Source: Deferribacteres bacterium (GTDB lineage: Bacteria > Zhuqueibacterota > Zhuqueibacteria > Zhuqueibacterales > Geothermadaptataceae). From it: a DNA stretch of 64,000 bases. Shown here piece after piece: positions 17,638-27,262 of the stretch. The position numbers and the translations under genes are program-made. Location: assembly GCA_020633655.1 (NCBI GenBank), contig JACKDF010000003.1, forward strand, positions 62,001 through 126,000, read 5' to 3'. Every line of letters begins with the position of its first letter. Position 1 is the stretch's first letter. The notes below the pieces were generated by a model that ran no database searches, had not been told where the DNA came from, and was given only the letters and a program-made list of their open reading frames with translations.

Positions 17638-20600
17638 ATGCACAATTACACTGAACAACCAAAACACGGTTATTCGAAATTTGTGGAAAAATCTGCCGGG
17701 GCTTTGGAATCACAAGATCCAGTGTACCAAAGAGTAAACAACCTTTTATCGTCATCAGTTGAAAATGGTTTTTTTATCAATATTTATGGTGAAAAAGGTT
17801 CCGGCAAAACATTTCTATTACGAAAAATTCAGGAAGAATACCTCAATTCCACCCACCTGGCATATTCGAATTTATCCGCAGGACATTGCGGGCAGGTTCT
17901 AATGAACGAATCCGTCGCTGCGTTAATGCACCTCCGCTCTCATCTATCACGAAATTATTTTTTTTGTCCATTATTTGACCTGGTCATCGCATCCTATTTA
18001 TACCAAAAGGGGGTTCTAAACAGAGTAAATCTTCGTGAGTATTACCATCCAAAAGATCGTGTATATTTGATTGAACTTTGGGAATTAATGGAAAAGCAGC
18101 AATGGCAAAATTTAAATACAACAATCTTATCATTGATTGAAAGCCATCTTAAAGCAAAATTCTCCGAGTATTGCCATTTCAGTGGTTTAAATGAAAATAC
18201 GATTAACCAGTGCCTGCAAGCCGATGCAGATAATAAAATCCCTCAAATTTTACCTGAAATTCTTGCCACTGAAATAAATGCATCTGTGCGTATGCCAACA
18301 ACGCCACAAAAGGCGCTTTTGTTGTTTGACAACTATCCTTTGCTCGTTCAAAGTCAAATCGATACGTCAAAACACCTTGTGCAAAAATGGCTGGTTCCCT
18401 TTTTGCGAAAACTCAGCACAGATTATGGTATTTGTATCGTCATTTCGTCAAACCAGCAACTTAATTTGAAAAATGATGTTGCGTTGCGTAATCAAAATAT
18501 CACGTCGCATGCATTTCAATTGTCCGAAGCGAGTCTGATGCGTCATCCTGATTTAGGGCTTTCCTGGCAACGGCACTTCCCGGAGCACATGCATATTTTC
18601 GATTTTTTAGCGTCGCAACAAACTTCATTAACTCCCTATCAATTTGGCGTTTGCCAGGACATTCTCCATACAAAACTGAAAAACAGTGATCGAATTGATG
18701 TAAATGATTTTTCCCCCGGAGAGAGTCACTTTAGAAAATCCAGTTTTTTTATGCGGAAATTACTTCAAATATCTGGTCGGGAGAATGCTTATTCTCTTAT
18801 CGCCCTCAGCGCAGCCCGTTATTTTGACTGGTCAATGTACACATATTTGGCTGATCACCTTAATTTTGAAGCAACCCAACCTTCCTTTGATAATATAATT
18901 CAATACAGTTTCACCGAAAAACTTGTATTGCATAGTCAAACGTATTATCGCTTCTACACAAAAGCTGTCATAGATATCCAGACATACAGCACAAAAGTAC
19001 TTGCGGAAACCCACAGAATTCTCGAAGCTTATTACCGTATGTTGCACGATCAGGGAAATAGGCTCGTACTTTCTGATGCTATCTATCATCTGAGCAAAAT
19101 TAATGTGGAAAAAGGTGTTGTTAAGTGGCTAAAAGCTTTTGAATATGCATACTCGCGTAAAGATTTTCTCCTGCTTTACGCATTGTTGGATATAATCTCT
19201 CAAATAGATATTGAAGATCATTTTTGGCGCGGGCAGATACAACAAAGCATTGCTGCTTTTTACCGTTCTCTTGGTCTGTATAAATATACAATGCAAAGTT
19301 TGCAAACAGCGCAGGACAATTTTGATGAACATCTGAAGCAGAATCCTGAGGATCTCGACACCTTAAACAGCAAAGGTGTTGTGATTTTTTCCCGTGGAGA
19401 TGTCCTGCAGCAAAGTCAGGGGTGTTCTCATAGTACGAGCAGTTATGCCGAGGCCATGATTTATTTCACGGAGATTTTGCAAAAAAATCAGAGCTTTGTT
19501 GCTGCCCAGTTCAATAGTGCCCTCATTAATATTAAACAAGCAATGAGCTATTCTCTAAATGATCAGAGTGAAGAACGAATTAAACGTTTTGAGAATGCAC
19601 ACATTGGACTTGAAACAATTCTAAAAATGTCTCCAGGCTATCTTCCTGCGCTAAAGGTTTTTGCCCTTTTACAACTCAAACTTGCACGAGAATACATGCA
19701 GCAAGGAAATGATGAAAAAGTTCTATCATGTATTGCTGTTGCTACGGAAGTCTTTGAGCATAAACATGCTAATTCAAGCCAACTGAATGGATTGCTGCCA
19801 ACGCAAACAGATGTTTATAAAGAGGTAGCACTCATTGAATCAGATTATGGCTATTATTATGATGCGGATGAACATTTTCGAACGGCAATTGCAGCCGCTA
19901 ATTTAAACGTCGAACATGAACAGGGCATTACACAAGTATTACAAGCCAGTGAAATACTGATGCGATACGCTGCATTTCAGATTAAGTACATGCAACTTAC
20001 TGGTGCATTGTCGACTGCCACCCAAGCTGAAAATAGCGTAAAATCCCTTTATTGGGCGAATCCTAAAAATTGTGCTTTAAATAATGCACTTGGATTTCTT
20101 GCTTTACAAAAAGCGGATATATATAAGCTGGAATACAATTTTTCCGATGCACACAAATCTTGTGAACTCGCCATTGATTACTTCTCGAATAGTCTGTGGT
20201 TTGATGACCAGAACGTAGGGGCGAAAACAGGAAGGGCACTCGTTGCTGCACATCTCGCGTCTATGGCTGCTCAATGTGCTGATTTTTCGAAAGCAAGTTT
20301 AGAATTCGAAGAGTCTATTGCACTATTCGGTTCTCTAGCTCCCGATACAATGTCCGGTGAAGATTTTAACAATCATATGACTGTTTACATCGAATATGCA
20401 GAAATGCTATTCGATCAGGGACACTATGAAATCGCAGAAGAAAATTATAACAAATGTGCAAAGTTAATAAAGCAGAGTGCAAATATTTTTCCAATCACTA
20501 ATCAATTGCAGATCAGTGAAGCGAAAATTCTTCTGGGACTAGCAAAAGTATATAATTTAATTGCTCGCTATATCGACAGTTCTGAGTTGCTTGAACGGGC

Positions 20601-22992
20601 AATTACACAACTTCAGCGCATCTTGAAAAGCGCACCTGAAAATTTAAATGCCAATCTGGTATTGGTACAATGTTATATGAGCCGCTGTCAATTGGAGACT
20701 GATCTCGGGCAAACTGCTAATGCAATTAACACAACCACCGAGGCAACGGCGTTACTTCAAACTGCCATCGAAAATGGATTAACGATACCGGATGTTTTAA
20801 ATGGAAAAGCCTCAATTCATTGTGCCTTAGCCAGAATTCAAACGGCGAATGGATATTTTGATCAAGCAAAGGAAAACCTGCATCTGGCATTAAAATTATA
20901 CAATGAAGTGCTTGGTGTTACGGATGCAAATTTTGGCGCGAATCTTGGAAAATCAGATGTCTACTTACAAATGGCCGTGACAAATTTGCAGCTTGCCGAA
21001 TTTGAAGAAGGACGGCAACATTGTTTCTATGCACGTGAACAATTAGAGCATAAAAATGCCTTACTCAACAATTTGCCTTATTTTCTGCAAGCAAGCAAAA
21101 TCTATAAAACTGAGGCGGAAATACTCATTGGGCAATTAAATTTAATGGATGCAGAATCGAGTCTGCATAAGATGATTCAACATATCGAAGCTGCTCGTAA
21201 AATTGCACCACATGAGATGGAAGCATTACTATTGAAAGCAGACTTTCTGAGAATTCAGGCAGATATTTATGAACGCACTAATAAGTTGAATCAGGCCATT
21301 AAAAACTGCAAAAATGCCATTCAGTTGCTTGAAACCATTTCTCAGAAATTCCAGGATTCTGTTGCGCTAAACAACAATTTAGGCCTTGTACGAACACAAC
21401 TTGTAAGATACGAGATTGCAAAAGGCGATATAGTTTTGTCTAAAATAACACTTGAAAATGCGATTACTAATTTTGATAGTGTTCTAAAATTCGCTCCGGA
21501 CAATTCCATATTAAACAATAATAAAGCCAATACATTTCAATTTCTTGCCACCATGAATGCTACAGCGAAAAACAATGCCTTGGCATCTCAAACACTTGAA
21601 CAAGCGGTAGCAATTTATCAAAAATTGCATTCAAAAAACTCGAATGATATCATCGCTTTATATAACCAGGGATTAACACAAGCAAAGGCCGCATACATCC
21701 ATACATCCTTGAATGATGTAAAAAGTGCACTGGCATCCTTTAAACAGGCTATTCACTGTTTTGAAACAATTATTGAAATGGCTCCGCAACACATCGATTT
21801 TTACCAGAAAAAAGGTGATGCTTATCTTGGCAGTAGTGTTTTGTTGATTTCATTGAATAAAACTGTGGAAGCGATTGAATGTCTTAAAATTGCTGTAGCC
21901 GCCTTTGACTCGGCTTTGAATTTGCGCCAGGATAACGGTCATTCCCTTTATAGTAAAGGCCGTGCTTTGTTGCATCTTGGTGAGTTGCAAAACACAACAC
22001 AGGACAAAGGTCAGGCATTGTGGAGTTATCAGCACGCGCGTAATTGTTTTCTCAAACTGCTGGAGTATGATGGATCGCAAATACAAGTAGTTAAAAACCT
22101 TGCTGATGTGAATATGGCCATAGGGGAGTTGCAAGTGAGCTTTAGCCAGCACAACGATGCATTTGAGCAGTATCTTAATGCTGCAAAATTGTATGAAGCA
22201 GTTTTGCAGGAAAAACCGGGAAATAATCAGGTCCTTTTTAATCAGGCATTTGCAAATGAACGAATCGGGTACATCCATGAACTGCGGCGAGAAAGAGCCC
22301 AGGCTATAAAATATTACAACCTATCAAAAAATCAGTATCATAATCTGTGTAAAGCAGCCCCTGAATTAATGCAGGCCTTTTTTGAATTGGGTAATGTGCT
22401 CGTCGAGCTTGGCAAAATCTATGTTGACAACAAAGATGAGCATGATGCAAAATTATGTTTTAAGGAAGCAATTAATGCATTTTCAAATCAGCACATGAAT
22501 TTCCAGGCTGAACCAGTGGTCGCTCATCGACGCGCGCGAGCACAAATTTTGTTGGCCGACTTTTTCATTCATCAGGGATTTATTGATGAAGCAGGGAAGG
22601 AGTACCAAAATGCAATAAAAAGTTGTGATGATGCGCTTCAGGGCAATCAGGATAATTTTGATATTTTTTATGATAAAGGTATCGCTTCTGCAAGTCTGGC
22701 GGCAACTTACAATAAAATGGCAAGACAAGAGGAAAGTATTCGTTATTTTTTGCTCGCAATTAGCGCCTACGATGAAGCTCTCCGTTTGCAACCCGAATTG
22801 ATTGCTGCACATTATCACAAAGCGGTTTCATTAGCTGGATTGTATGAATTGCACAAAGGAAAAGCCCGCCATGATGATGCAAAATATTATTTAAAATCAG
22901 CGCTTGATCAATTAACCCACGCCAAGGTTGTCGACCCATCCTATCATTCCATTTACGAACTGGAACAACAACTGCAAGCACAGTTTTCCTGA
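17638..22992 (+). CDS. Giant P-loop NTPase with 25 tandem 48-residue helical (TPR-like) repeats
   Basis: This 1784-residue cytoplasmic protein has no signal peptide or membrane span. Residues 51-58 are GEKGSGKT, an intact Walker A, and LLLFDNYP near residue 228 is a Walker B; CIVISSNQQ near 265 looks like a sensor strand. This layout (N-terminal NTPase, helical linker to about residue 555, long repeat array) is that of STAND-type signalling NTPases. Residues 559-1755 are 25 consecutive units of 48 residues (three are 47), each with an AxxxF/L..A..P.N..L..KG....LA......G...A pattern. The start ATG follows CAGGGA and a 12-bp inverted repeat. It stands alone between the GWxTD gene and ygiQ. Role unknown; scaffold, signalling or defence are possible. 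Confidence 0.85.
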   Translation: MHNYTEQPKHGYSKFVEKSAGALESQDPVYQRVNNLLSSSVENGFFINIYGEKGSGKTFLLRKIQEEYLNSTHLAYSNLSAGHCGQVLMNESVAALMHLRSHLSRNYFFCPLFDLVIASYLYQKGVLNRVNLREYYHPKDRVYLIELWELMEKQQWQNLNTTILSLIESHLKAKFSEYCHFSGLNENTINQCLQADADNKIPQILPEILATEINASVRMPTTPQKALLLFDNYPLLVQSQIDTSKHLVQKWLVPFLRKLSTDYGICIVISSNQQLNLKNDVALRNQNITSHAFQLSEASLMRHPDLGLSWQRHFPEHMHIFDFLASQQTSLTPYQFGVCQDILHTKLKNSDRIDVNDFSPGESHFRKSSFFMRKLLQISGRENAYSLIALSAARYFDWSMYTYLADHLNFEATQPSFDNIIQYSFTEKLVLHSQTYYRFYTKAVIDIQTYSTKVLAETHRILEAYYRMLHDQGNRLVLSDAIYHLSKINVEKGVVKWLKAFEYAYSRKDFLLLYALLDIISQIDIEDHFWRGQIQQSIAAFYRSLGLYKYTMQSLQTAQDNFDEHLKQNPEDLDTLNSKGVVIFSRGDVLQQSQGCSHSTSSYAEAMIYFTEILQKNQSFVAAQFNSALINIKQAMSYSLNDQSEERIKRFENAHIGLETILKMSPGYLPALKVFALLQLKLAREYMQQGNDEKVLSCIAVATEVFEHKHANSSQLNGLLPTQTDVYKEVALIESDYGYYYDADEHFRTAIAAANLNVEHEQGITQVLQASEILMRYAAFQIKYMQLTGALSTATQAENSVKSLYWANPKNCALNNALGFLALQKADIYKLEYNFSDAHKSCELAIDYFSNSLWFDDQNVGAKTGRALVAAHLASMAAQCADFSKASLEFEESIALFGSLAPDTMSGEDFNNHMTVYIEYAEMLFDQGHYEIAEENYNKCAKLIKQSANIFPITNQLQISEAKILLGLAKVYNLIARYIDSSELLERAITQLQRILKSAPENLNANLVLVQCYMSRCQLETDLGQTANAINTTTEATALLQTAIENGLTIPDVLNGKASIHCALARIQTANGYFDQAKENLHLALKLYNEVLGVTDANFGANLGKSDVYLQMAVTNLQLAEFEEGRQHCFYAREQLEHKNALLNNLPYFLQASKIYKTEAEILIGQLNLMDAESSLHKMIQHIEAARKIAPHEMEALLLKADFLRIQADIYERTNKLNQAIKNCKNAIQLLETISQKFQDSVALNNNLGLVRTQLVRYEIAKGDIVLSKITLENAITNFDSVLKFAPDNSILNNNKANTFQFLATMNATAKNNALASQTLEQAVAIYQKLHSKNSNDIIALYNQGLTQAKAAYIHTSLNDVKSALASFKQAIHCFETIIEMAPQHIDFYQKKGDAYLGSSVLLISLNKTVEAIECLKIAVAAFDSALNLRQDNGHSLYSKGRALLHLGELQNTTQDKGQALWSYQHARNCFLKLLEYDGSQIQVVKNLADVNMAIGELQVSFSQHNDAFEQYLNAAKLYEAVLQEKPGNNQVLFNQAFANERIGYIHELRRERAQAIKYYNLSKNQYHNLCKAAPELMQAFFELGNVLVELGKIYVDNKDEHDAKLCFKEAINAFSNQHMNFQAEPVVAHRRARAQILLADFFIHQGFIDEAGKEYQNAIKSCDDALQGNQDNFDIFYDKGIASASLAATYNKMARQEESIRYFLLAISAYDEALRLQPELIAAHYHKAVSLAGLYELHKGKARHDDAKYYLKSALDQLTHAKVVDPSYHSIYELEQQLQAQFS
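19312..22902 (+). repeat. Array of 25 in-frame 144-bp units (48-residue helical repeat)
   Basis: Reading the protein in steps of 48 residues from residue 559, every unit starts with an equivalent helix (for example QDNFDEHLKQ, HIGLETILKM, ITNFDSVLKF, VAAFDSALNL, ISAYDEALRL), then a P-x-N-like turn at position 12-14, a second helix beginning near position 20 (LN.KG type) and a third ending in Ala at position 48. Units 5, 8 and 13 have 47 residues; the other 22 have exactly 48. A 29-residue partial unit ends the protein. The units are well diverged at residue level, so this is an old expansion and not a recent DNA duplication. Canonical TPR units are 34 residues. Confidence 0.85.
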
Positions 22993-23096
22993 TTCGAAGA
23001 AACAATATCTGATAAATAGCGCAAATCTTGTTTGAATTTCACCAGGTTGTTCAATATATTAACAATTTCAATGTTAATTATTAGTCTGGTGAAAAT

Positions 23097-24938
23097 ATGA
23101 ACCAAAGGCCACTTTCTGACTGGCTGCCTATAACCAAAAAAGAAGTGCAAATGCGTGGCTGGGAGACGCTTGATGTCATTATTGTTTCCGGTGATGCCTA
23201 CGTTGATCATCCTGCATTTGGCCATGCCGTAATTGCACGCATGATTGAAGCGGAAGGATTGAAGGTTGCACTAATTGCCCAACCAAATTGGCAGGATGAT
23301 CTGCGTGATTTTAAAAAGCTTGGTCCCCCGAATCTATTTTTCGGTGTAACATCAGGCTGCATGGATTCCATGGTAAATCACTATACTGCAAATAAACGTC
23401 GCCGTTCTGATGACGCCTATACGCCGGGAGGTAAATCGGGTTTTCGTCCGGATTACGCCACGGTGGTTTACACGCGAATACTCAAATCAATATATCCCGA
23501 TGTGCCCGTTTTACTTGGAGGCATTGAAGCATCCCTTCGGCGGGTCACACACTACGACTATTGGTCAAATCAACTGAAACCAACGATTCTTGCTGAGAGT
23601 GGTGCGGATATGTTGGTTTATGGTATGGGCGAACAACCATTACTGGAAATACTTCGTTTACTGAAAAAGGGCGTGCCATTTTCATCGTTAAACACAATCC
23701 CCCAGACAGCGCTTATGATCGGGAAAAACGATAGACTTCCCAGGAATAAAAACTGGAAAGATATTGAATTAGCATCCCACAGTCAATGTCTGGAAGATAA
23801 ACGTACTTACGCAGCCAATTTTAAAATCATCGAGCAGGAATCAAACAAAACACACGCTGCCCGTTTAATTCAATCCATTGCTGATAAAAAACTCCTTATC
23901 AATCCACCATTCAAAACGATGAATGAAGATGAAATTGATCACAGCTTTTCCTTTCCCTATACTCGTCAGCCACATCCGAAATACAAAACACGCGGTGCGA
24001 TTCCGGCATACGAGATGATCAAGTTTTCGGTGAATATGCATCGTGGGTGTTTTGGTGGATGCAGCTTCTGTACAATTTCCGCACATCAGGGGAAATTCAT
24101 AGCAAGCCGGTCAGAAAAATCTATTCTGAACGAAGTGCAGGAAATCACCAGATTACCTGATTTTAAAGGTTATATCAGTGATCTTGGTGGCCCTTCTGCA
24201 AATATGTATAAAATGCACGGAAAGGATCAGGCCATATGCGATCGTTGCGTGAGCCCTTCTTGTATTCATCCCAAAATATGCGACAACCTCGATACATCGC
24301 ATGAAGCAATGCTTGATATTTACAAAAAGGTCGCTGCAATGCCCGAAATCAAGAAGGCCTTTGTTAGCAGTGGTATTCGTTACGATCTTCTCGTGAGTGA
24401 CAATCCGGCAGTAGTACAACAAAATCATTATGATGAATATATTCAACAACTCGTTTCGAATCACGTTTCGGGACGACTGAAAGTGGCCCCGGAGCACACA
24501 TCGGACACTGTATTAAAATTAATGCGAAAACCATCATTCCAGGCGTTTCGCAAATTCAAAACAAAATTTGATGCGATCAACAAAAAAGCAGGCTTACGCC
24601 AACAATTGATTCCTTATTTTATCTCTGCCCACCCCGGATGTGAATTGGAAGATATGGCGGATCTTGCGATTCAAACAAAAGACATGGGATTTAAACTCGA
24701 ACAAGTCCAGGGATTTACTCCAACACCAATGACCGTTGCAACAGTCATTTATTACTCAGGATATCATCCCTACACTTTAAAACCAATTTTTACTGCAACA
24801 TCCGATCGTGAAAAACGCGATCAAAACAAGTTTTTCTTCTGGTATAAAAAGGAAAACCAATCCTGGATTCGTAGCGTTCTTACTAAAGTTGGTAAACCAG
24901 AGTGGGCAGAAAAACTTTTGCAGAAACATCAAAGGTAA
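23097..24938 (+). CDS. ygiQ: YgiQ-family radical SAM protein
   Basis: This large radical SAM protein has the 4Fe-4S motif CFGGCSFCTI (CxxxCxxC) near residue 320, preceded by FSVNMHRG, a YgiQ hallmark. The N-terminal part (DVIIVSGDAYVDHPAFGHAVIARMIEAEG) resembles a cobalamin-binding-like Rossmann domain found in this family, with LGGIEASLRR and HYDYWS also typical. The C-terminal block QLIPYFISAHPG and QVQGFTPTPMT completes the match. Length 613 residues is normal. The reaction is not established. It is probably monocistronic, ending at an intrinsic terminator at 25019-25056. Confidence 0.9.
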   Translation: MNQRPLSDWLPITKKEVQMRGWETLDVIIVSGDAYVDHPAFGHAVIARMIEAEGLKVALIAQPNWQDDLRDFKKLGPPNLFFGVTSGCMDSMVNHYTANKRRRSDDAYTPGGKSGFRPDYATVVYTRILKSIYPDVPVLLGGIEASLRRVTHYDYWSNQLKPTILAESGADMLVYGMGEQPLLEILRLLKKGVPFSSLNTIPQTALMIGKNDRLPRNKNWKDIELASHSQCLEDKRTYAANFKIIEQESNKTHAARLIQSIADKKLLINPPFKTMNEDEIDHSFSFPYTRQPHPKYKTRGAIPAYEMIKFSVNMHRGCFGGCSFCTISAHQGKFIASRSEKSILNEVQEITRLPDFKGYISDLGGPSANMYKMHGKDQAICDRCVSPSCIHPKICDNLDTSHEAMLDIYKKVAAMPEIKKAFVSSGIRYDLLVSDNPAVVQQNHYDEYIQQLVSNHVSGRLKVAPEHTSDTVLKLMRKPSFQAFRKFKTKFDAINKKAGLRQQLIPYFISAHPGCELEDMADLAIQTKDMGFKLEQVQGFTPTPMTVATVIYYSGYHPYTLKPIFTATSDREKRDQNKFFFWYKKENQSWIRSVLTKVGKPEWAEKLLQKHQR

Positions 24939-25018
24939 AGAACAATCCAGCGTTTTATTGGATATTTTTAGTCATCAGTACTGCAATGGGATGCTTTGAT
25001 TAGAGAAAATATGTGAAG

Positions 25019-25056
25019 AGAAGGACCAGAAACACCCTGGTCCTTCTAATGTTTTT
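25019..25056 (+). terminator. Intrinsic terminator of ygiQ
   Basis: An 11-bp perfect stem (25019-25029 with 25037-25047, core GAAGGACCAG) with a 7-base loop is followed by AATGTTTTT on the plus strand. It lies 80 bases after the ygiQ stop, in the convergent gap with yceI. The minus-strand side lacks a clear T-tract. Confidence 0.75.
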
Positions 25057-25076
25057 AAGGAAGGATAATCTGTGGT

Positions 25077-25673
25077 TTATTTCTTCTCAACTGCTTCGAG
25101 TTGGATTTCAATTTTAACTTCTTCGCTTACAACCAGACCGCCTGTATCCATTTTTTTATCCCATTTCACACCATAATCAAACCTGTTGATTTCCAGTGAA
25201 GCTTCCACGCCGAACCGTGTATTGCCCCATGGATCAACAATTTTCTCTGTCATTTCAAAAGGCAATTTCACTTCTTTTGTAACCCCGCGAATGGTCAGAT
25301 TGCCCATTGCATACAGTTGGTCACCATCTTTGCCAAATGAGGTGCTTTTGAACGTAATTTGTGGATTATTTTCCGCATCAAAAAAATCGCCACTACGCAA
25401 ATGGTTGTCTCGTCTTTCATTTTCCGTATCAATGCTGGCCACGTCAATCGTTACATCAACGGAAGATTTAGTGATGTCCTTTTCATCATAGAAAAGCTGG
25501 GCATCATATTTTTGGAAATCACCGCGTACTTTTGTAATCACCAAATGTTTAACAACAAAACCGATGTTCGAGTGCGATTTATCGATTTTATATTCAACCG
25601 GTTGAGCAAATGCATTCGAAACCAGCATTACTGTAATTATCGCAACAAGCAACAAATGGCGTAGATATTTCAT
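25077..25673 (-). CDS. YceI family periplasmic lipid-binding-like protein
   Basis: YceI proteins are secreted lipocalin-like beta-barrels that bind isoprenoid-type lipids. This 198-residue protein has a signal peptide (MKYLRHLLLVAIITVMLVSNAFAQ), then the family pattern: YKIDKSHSNIGFVVKHLVITKVRG, DVTIDVASIDTENERRDNHLRSGDFFDAENNPQI (FDAxxxP region), and LTIRGVTKEV. GGAGAATTAAT precedes the ATG. It is a single gene, convergent with ygiQ and divergent from the thiolase operon. The ligand is unknown. Confidence 0.9.
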   Translation of the reverse strand: MKYLRHLLLVAIITVMLVSNAFAQPVEYKIDKSHSNIGFVVKHLVITKVRGDFQKYDAQLFYDEKDITKSSVDVTIDVASIDTENERRDNHLRSGDFFDAENNPQITFKSTSFGKDGDQLYAMGNLTIRGVTKEVKLPFEMTEKIVDPWGNTRFGVEASLEINRFDYGVKWDKKMDTGGLVVSEEVKIEIQLEAVEKK

Positions 25674-25988
25674 ATTAATTCTCCAAATAATTTTAGTAAA
25701 AAATATTCATTTTAGGACAGATATAAACAGAAGCTCTAAAAAATTTATTCCTGAATTCCTTCAGAATAATTAAAGAATATTCGTTCGCAACATATTTTTG
25801 TATTTTAAGTTTGATTTTCATTAAATTTAAGCCATATTATTCATGCAGTTTCCAAAATAAAGCTTGAGCACAAATACACCATTGCTTTTGCATCGGCCAT
25901 ACCATTAAAATTTGGTCATGACATATCATTATCTGTAAATAATTTTCAACAGAGGTTGTCAAAACAAACCTGAAAATGAGGATAAATT
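25674..25988. other. Intergenic region between divergent yceI and thiolase genes
   Basis: These 315 A/T-rich bases separate two divergent genes and must hold both promoters. I see the GGAGA ribosome site of yceI at the left end and GAGGATAAATT before the thiolase ATG. No convincing -35/-10 pair, RNA structure or small gene is visible. Confidence 0.6.
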
Positions 25989-27179
25989 ATGTTGCAAAAA
26001 GAAATTCTCTTTTTATCCGGAGTGCGAACACCTTTCGGAACTTTTGGTGGGAGTTTAAAAAATTTATCTGCAACGGAGCTTGGGGTAATCGCAACGCAAG
26101 GCGCCCTGAGAAAAGCCAATGTCGCTGCTGAGCAAATTGAACAGGTACTCTTCGGTAATGTGATCCAAACATCGAAGGACGCAATTTATTTATCACGACA
26201 CATTGGATTACGCGCCGGTTGTCCTGTTGATGCTCCGGCTTTAACGGTTAATCGTCTCTGTGGTTCCGGATTTGAATCAATAATACAAGCCGCCCGGCTC
26301 ATTCTTTTAGACGAAGCTGAGGTTGTCATCGCAGGAGGCACGGAAAGCATGAGTCAAGCGCCGCATGTTATTCGCGGTGCTCGTTGGGGACTGCGTCTGG
26401 GTTCCGGAGAATTGGAAGATGTATTGTGGGAAGGCCTGACAGATGCATATTGTGGTCTACCAATGGCACAAACTGCGGAAAATCTTGCAGAGAAATACAA
26501 TATTTCCCGTGCTGCTGTTGACGAATATGCCCTTCGAAGCCAGGAACTTGCAGCAAAAGCACAAAAATCTGGCCGGCTCGCAAAAGAAATAGTACCAGTT
26601 GAGATCAAAGGCCGAAGGGGAGATACAACACGATTCGAGCATGATGAGCATTTGAAACCGGAAACAACGCTTGAAGGATTATCGAAACTAAAGCCATATT
26701 TTAAAGCCGATGGAACGATCACTGCCGGTAACGCTTCAGGAATCGTCGACGGTGCAGCAGCAATGGTTATGTGCTCCCGCCAGTTTGCCGAAGCACATTC
26801 ATTGAAACCAATTGCACGCCTTGTGAACTGGGGAGTTGCAGGCGTTGAACCATCAATCATGGGAATTGGACCAGCGCCTGCGAGTCGCACCGCATTAAAA
26901 CGAGCCGGAATGTCAATTGATGATATGGATTTAGTAGAAGTTAACGAAGCCTTTTCCCCACAATATCTCGCCGTTGAAAAAGAATTAGGATTAAAGCGTG
27001 AAATTACCAATATAAACGGTGGTGCTATTGCCATTGGGCATCCACTTGGTGCAACTGGTACTCGTTTGACAATTACATTAATGCACAGCTTGCTGCATGC
27101 AGGATTAAAACGAGGGTTAGCGTCTGCATGCATCGGTGGAGGACAGGGAGCAACTGTCATTATTGAATCTTTACAGTAA
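25989..27179 (+). CDS. Acetyl-CoA acetyltransferase (thiolase)
   Basis: This thiolase condenses two acetyl-CoA or cleaves 3-ketoacyl-CoA. The nucleophile Cys sits in VNRLCGSGFESI (about residue 88), the histidine in NGGAIAIGHPLGATGTR, and the second cysteine in ACIGGGQG near the end; the GGTESMSQAPH block is also conserved. Length 396 residues is typical of the tetrameric degradative/biosynthetic class. It starts a cluster with 3-hydroxyacyl-CoA dehydrogenase (84 bases on) and enoyl-CoA hydratase, so it probably works in beta-oxidation or in butyryl-type acyl-CoA metabolism. Direction cannot be decided; no acyl-CoA dehydrogenase is in the window. Confidence 0.92.
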   Translation: MLQKEILFLSGVRTPFGTFGGSLKNLSATELGVIATQGALRKANVAAEQIEQVLFGNVIQTSKDAIYLSRHIGLRAGCPVDAPALTVNRLCGSGFESIIQAARLILLDEAEVVIAGGTESMSQAPHVIRGARWGLRLGSGELEDVLWEGLTDAYCGLPMAQTAENLAEKYNISRAAVDEYALRSQELAAKAQKSGRLAKEIVPVEIKGRRGDTTRFEHDEHLKPETTLEGLSKLKPYFKADGTITAGNASGIVDGAAAMVMCSRQFAEAHSLKPIARLVNWGVAGVEPSIMGIGPAPASRTALKRAGMSIDDMDLVEVNEAFSPQYLAVEKELGLKREITNINGGAIAIGHPLGATGTRLTITLMHSLLHAGLKRGLASACIGGGQGATVIIESLQ

Positions 27180-27262
27180 TTGGAAAAACAATTGCTCTAT
27201 CATCACCGCAATACGTTCTATACAGTCAAATTTTGTTCAACATTTTCCGTAGGAGACAGGAA

